The notes under the pieces are model-generated. The model saw only the letters and a program-made list of their open reading frames with translations. It had not been told where the DNA came from and ran no database searches. DNA of 64,000 bases from NCBI RefSeq assembly GCF_000426765.1, contig NZ_AUFZ01000016.1, positions 248,001 to 312,000 on the forward strand, in the 5' to 3' direction. Source of the stretch: Vibrio litoralis DSM 17657 (GTDB lineage: Bacteria; Pseudomonadota; Gammaproteobacteria; Enterobacterales; Vibrionaceae). The position numbers were made by a program, and so were the translations under genes. Within the stretch, counting starts at the first letter, position 1. Each line of letters starts with the position of its first letter. Below are positions 63,356-64,000 of this stretch, piece by piece.

Positions 63356-64000
63356 GATTGTGCTCCTAGTGGCTGTTTCTTCTTAGGTTTACTTGAAACC
63401 ATATTGGCATCTTGTAATTGATATTTTTTATTGAGAATGGCAATAACACGTTGAGTGATTAGAGTAATCACGAGATAAACTGCGGCCGCCGTTGCATACC
63501 AAGTAAAGCTTTGGTGAGTGGCAGCGGAAGTTAATTGTGCTTGTTTGAGTAAATCGGTCACACCAATCAGAGAAACCAAGGCGGTATCTTTCAATAGTAC
63601 TAACCATTGGTTAGTTAAACCGGGTAGGGCATGGCGCACTGCTTGTGGCAGCACAATGCGAATAAAAGCACGAGGCTTAGATAAACCTAAAGCAGTCGCC
63701 GCTTCGGCTTGACCTTTCGGTACGGCTTTAAGCGCACCACGTAAGGTTTGGGCTGCATAGGAGGCAAAGATAAGTGATAACGCAATCACCCCAGAAAGAA
63801 AGGGGCTGATCTCGATATATTCACCAGTAATGTAGAATAAGATTTGTCCTGAACCAAAGAAAATGAACAAGACAACAAGCAGCTCAGGTAACCCTCGAAT
63901 TACCGTCACCAAAGCCGTGGTTGGCCAAGAGATCAATTTCAAGCGCGACATTTCGCCACCTGCAAAGATCATAGAAAGGACCAAGCCCACAGCAAGGCTG
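63352..64000 (-). CDS. artQ: Arginine ABC transporter permease ArtQ (5' end beyond window)
   Basis: A polar amino-acid permease, at least 215 residues, open to the window edge. Codons before the GTG at 63990 (S L A) continue the first helix, so the true start lies outside. [52 protein letters not shown] and [27 protein letters not shown] match E. coli ArtQ. Confidence 0.93.
   Translation of the reverse strand, partial: SLAVGLVLSMIFAGGEMSRLKLISWPTTALVTVIRGLPELLVVLFIFFGSGQILFYITGEYIEISPFLSGVIALSLIFASYAAQTLRGALKAVPKGQAEAATALGLSKPRAFIRIVLPQAVRHALPGLTNQWLVLLKDTALVSLIGVTDLLKQAQLTSAATHQSFTWYATAAAVYLVITLITQRVIAILNKKYQLQDANMVSSKPKKKQPLGAQS

Overview
The window is a chromosomal segment of a low-GC gammaproteobacterium, almost certainly a Vibrionaceae member (Vibrio or a close relative). 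The pointers are the thrS-infC-rpmI-rplT translation block with an AUU-started infC, a type VI secretion cluster in the same gene order as the large V. cholerae cluster (tssB to vasL), an ectABC-ask ectoine operon, DUF3581, DUF3820, PpnP and MgsA genes, and Vibrio-like palindromic intergenic repeats. I saw no tRNA, rRNA, CRISPR array, prophage or complete insertion sequence.

Layout. 1-7361 (minus): a Bat/MoxR operon (moxR, DUF58, DUF4381, VWA BatA-like, VWA+TPR BatB/BatC-like, BatD cut by the window edge). 7660-9423: small and conserved-unknown genes, including DUF3820 and DUF3581. 9680-12994: thrS (preceded by a leader that mimics a tRNA anticodon arm), infC, an attenuator-like hairpin, rpmI, rplT. 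12995-13572: an AT-rich gap. 13573-33902: a 15-gene T6SS operon with sheath, baseplate, membrane complex, ClpV, sigma54 activator VasH and accessory genes, but no hcp, vgrG, PAAR or effector gene. 33903-34578: a palindromic repeat and mgsA. 35142-39205: ectoine synthesis with a dedicated aspartate kinase. 39347-44816: DJ-1/PfpI protein, RRM protein, DMT exporter, a three-gene copper-delivery operon (PCuAC, SCO, unknown), a DUF368 undecaprenyl-phosphate transporter and a DUF4336 protein. 45058-53185: an orphan OppA, a YjeH-like exporter, an AEC transporter and a divergent alpha/beta hydrolase separated by a 7 x 7 bp tandem repeat, ppnP, an MFS protein with a long C-terminal extension, and a cysteine-less isochorismatase-family protein. 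53438-55912 (minus): zinc protease-like gene, rimK and an AstE-like deacylase. 55913-56577: a long gap with a candidate small RNA. 56578-62578: patatin, cysM and the divergent cysPTWA sulfate/thiosulfate importer. 62681-64000 (minus): artM and artQ (cut by the edge).

How it fits together. The Bat genes are a MoxR-VWA envelope chaperone system. The T6SS is a contractile weapon whose tube and spike must be encoded elsewhere, probably under VasH and RpoN control. The ectoine genes make the compatible solute from aspartate for salt tolerance. CysPTWA and CysM bring in sulfate/thiosulfate and turn it into cysteine. The most notable non-coding signals are the tRNA-like thrS operator, the 7-mer repeat between divergent promoters, the candidate sRNA terminator at 56141-56173, and two diverged copies of one palindromic element whose core hairpin shows compensatory base changes.
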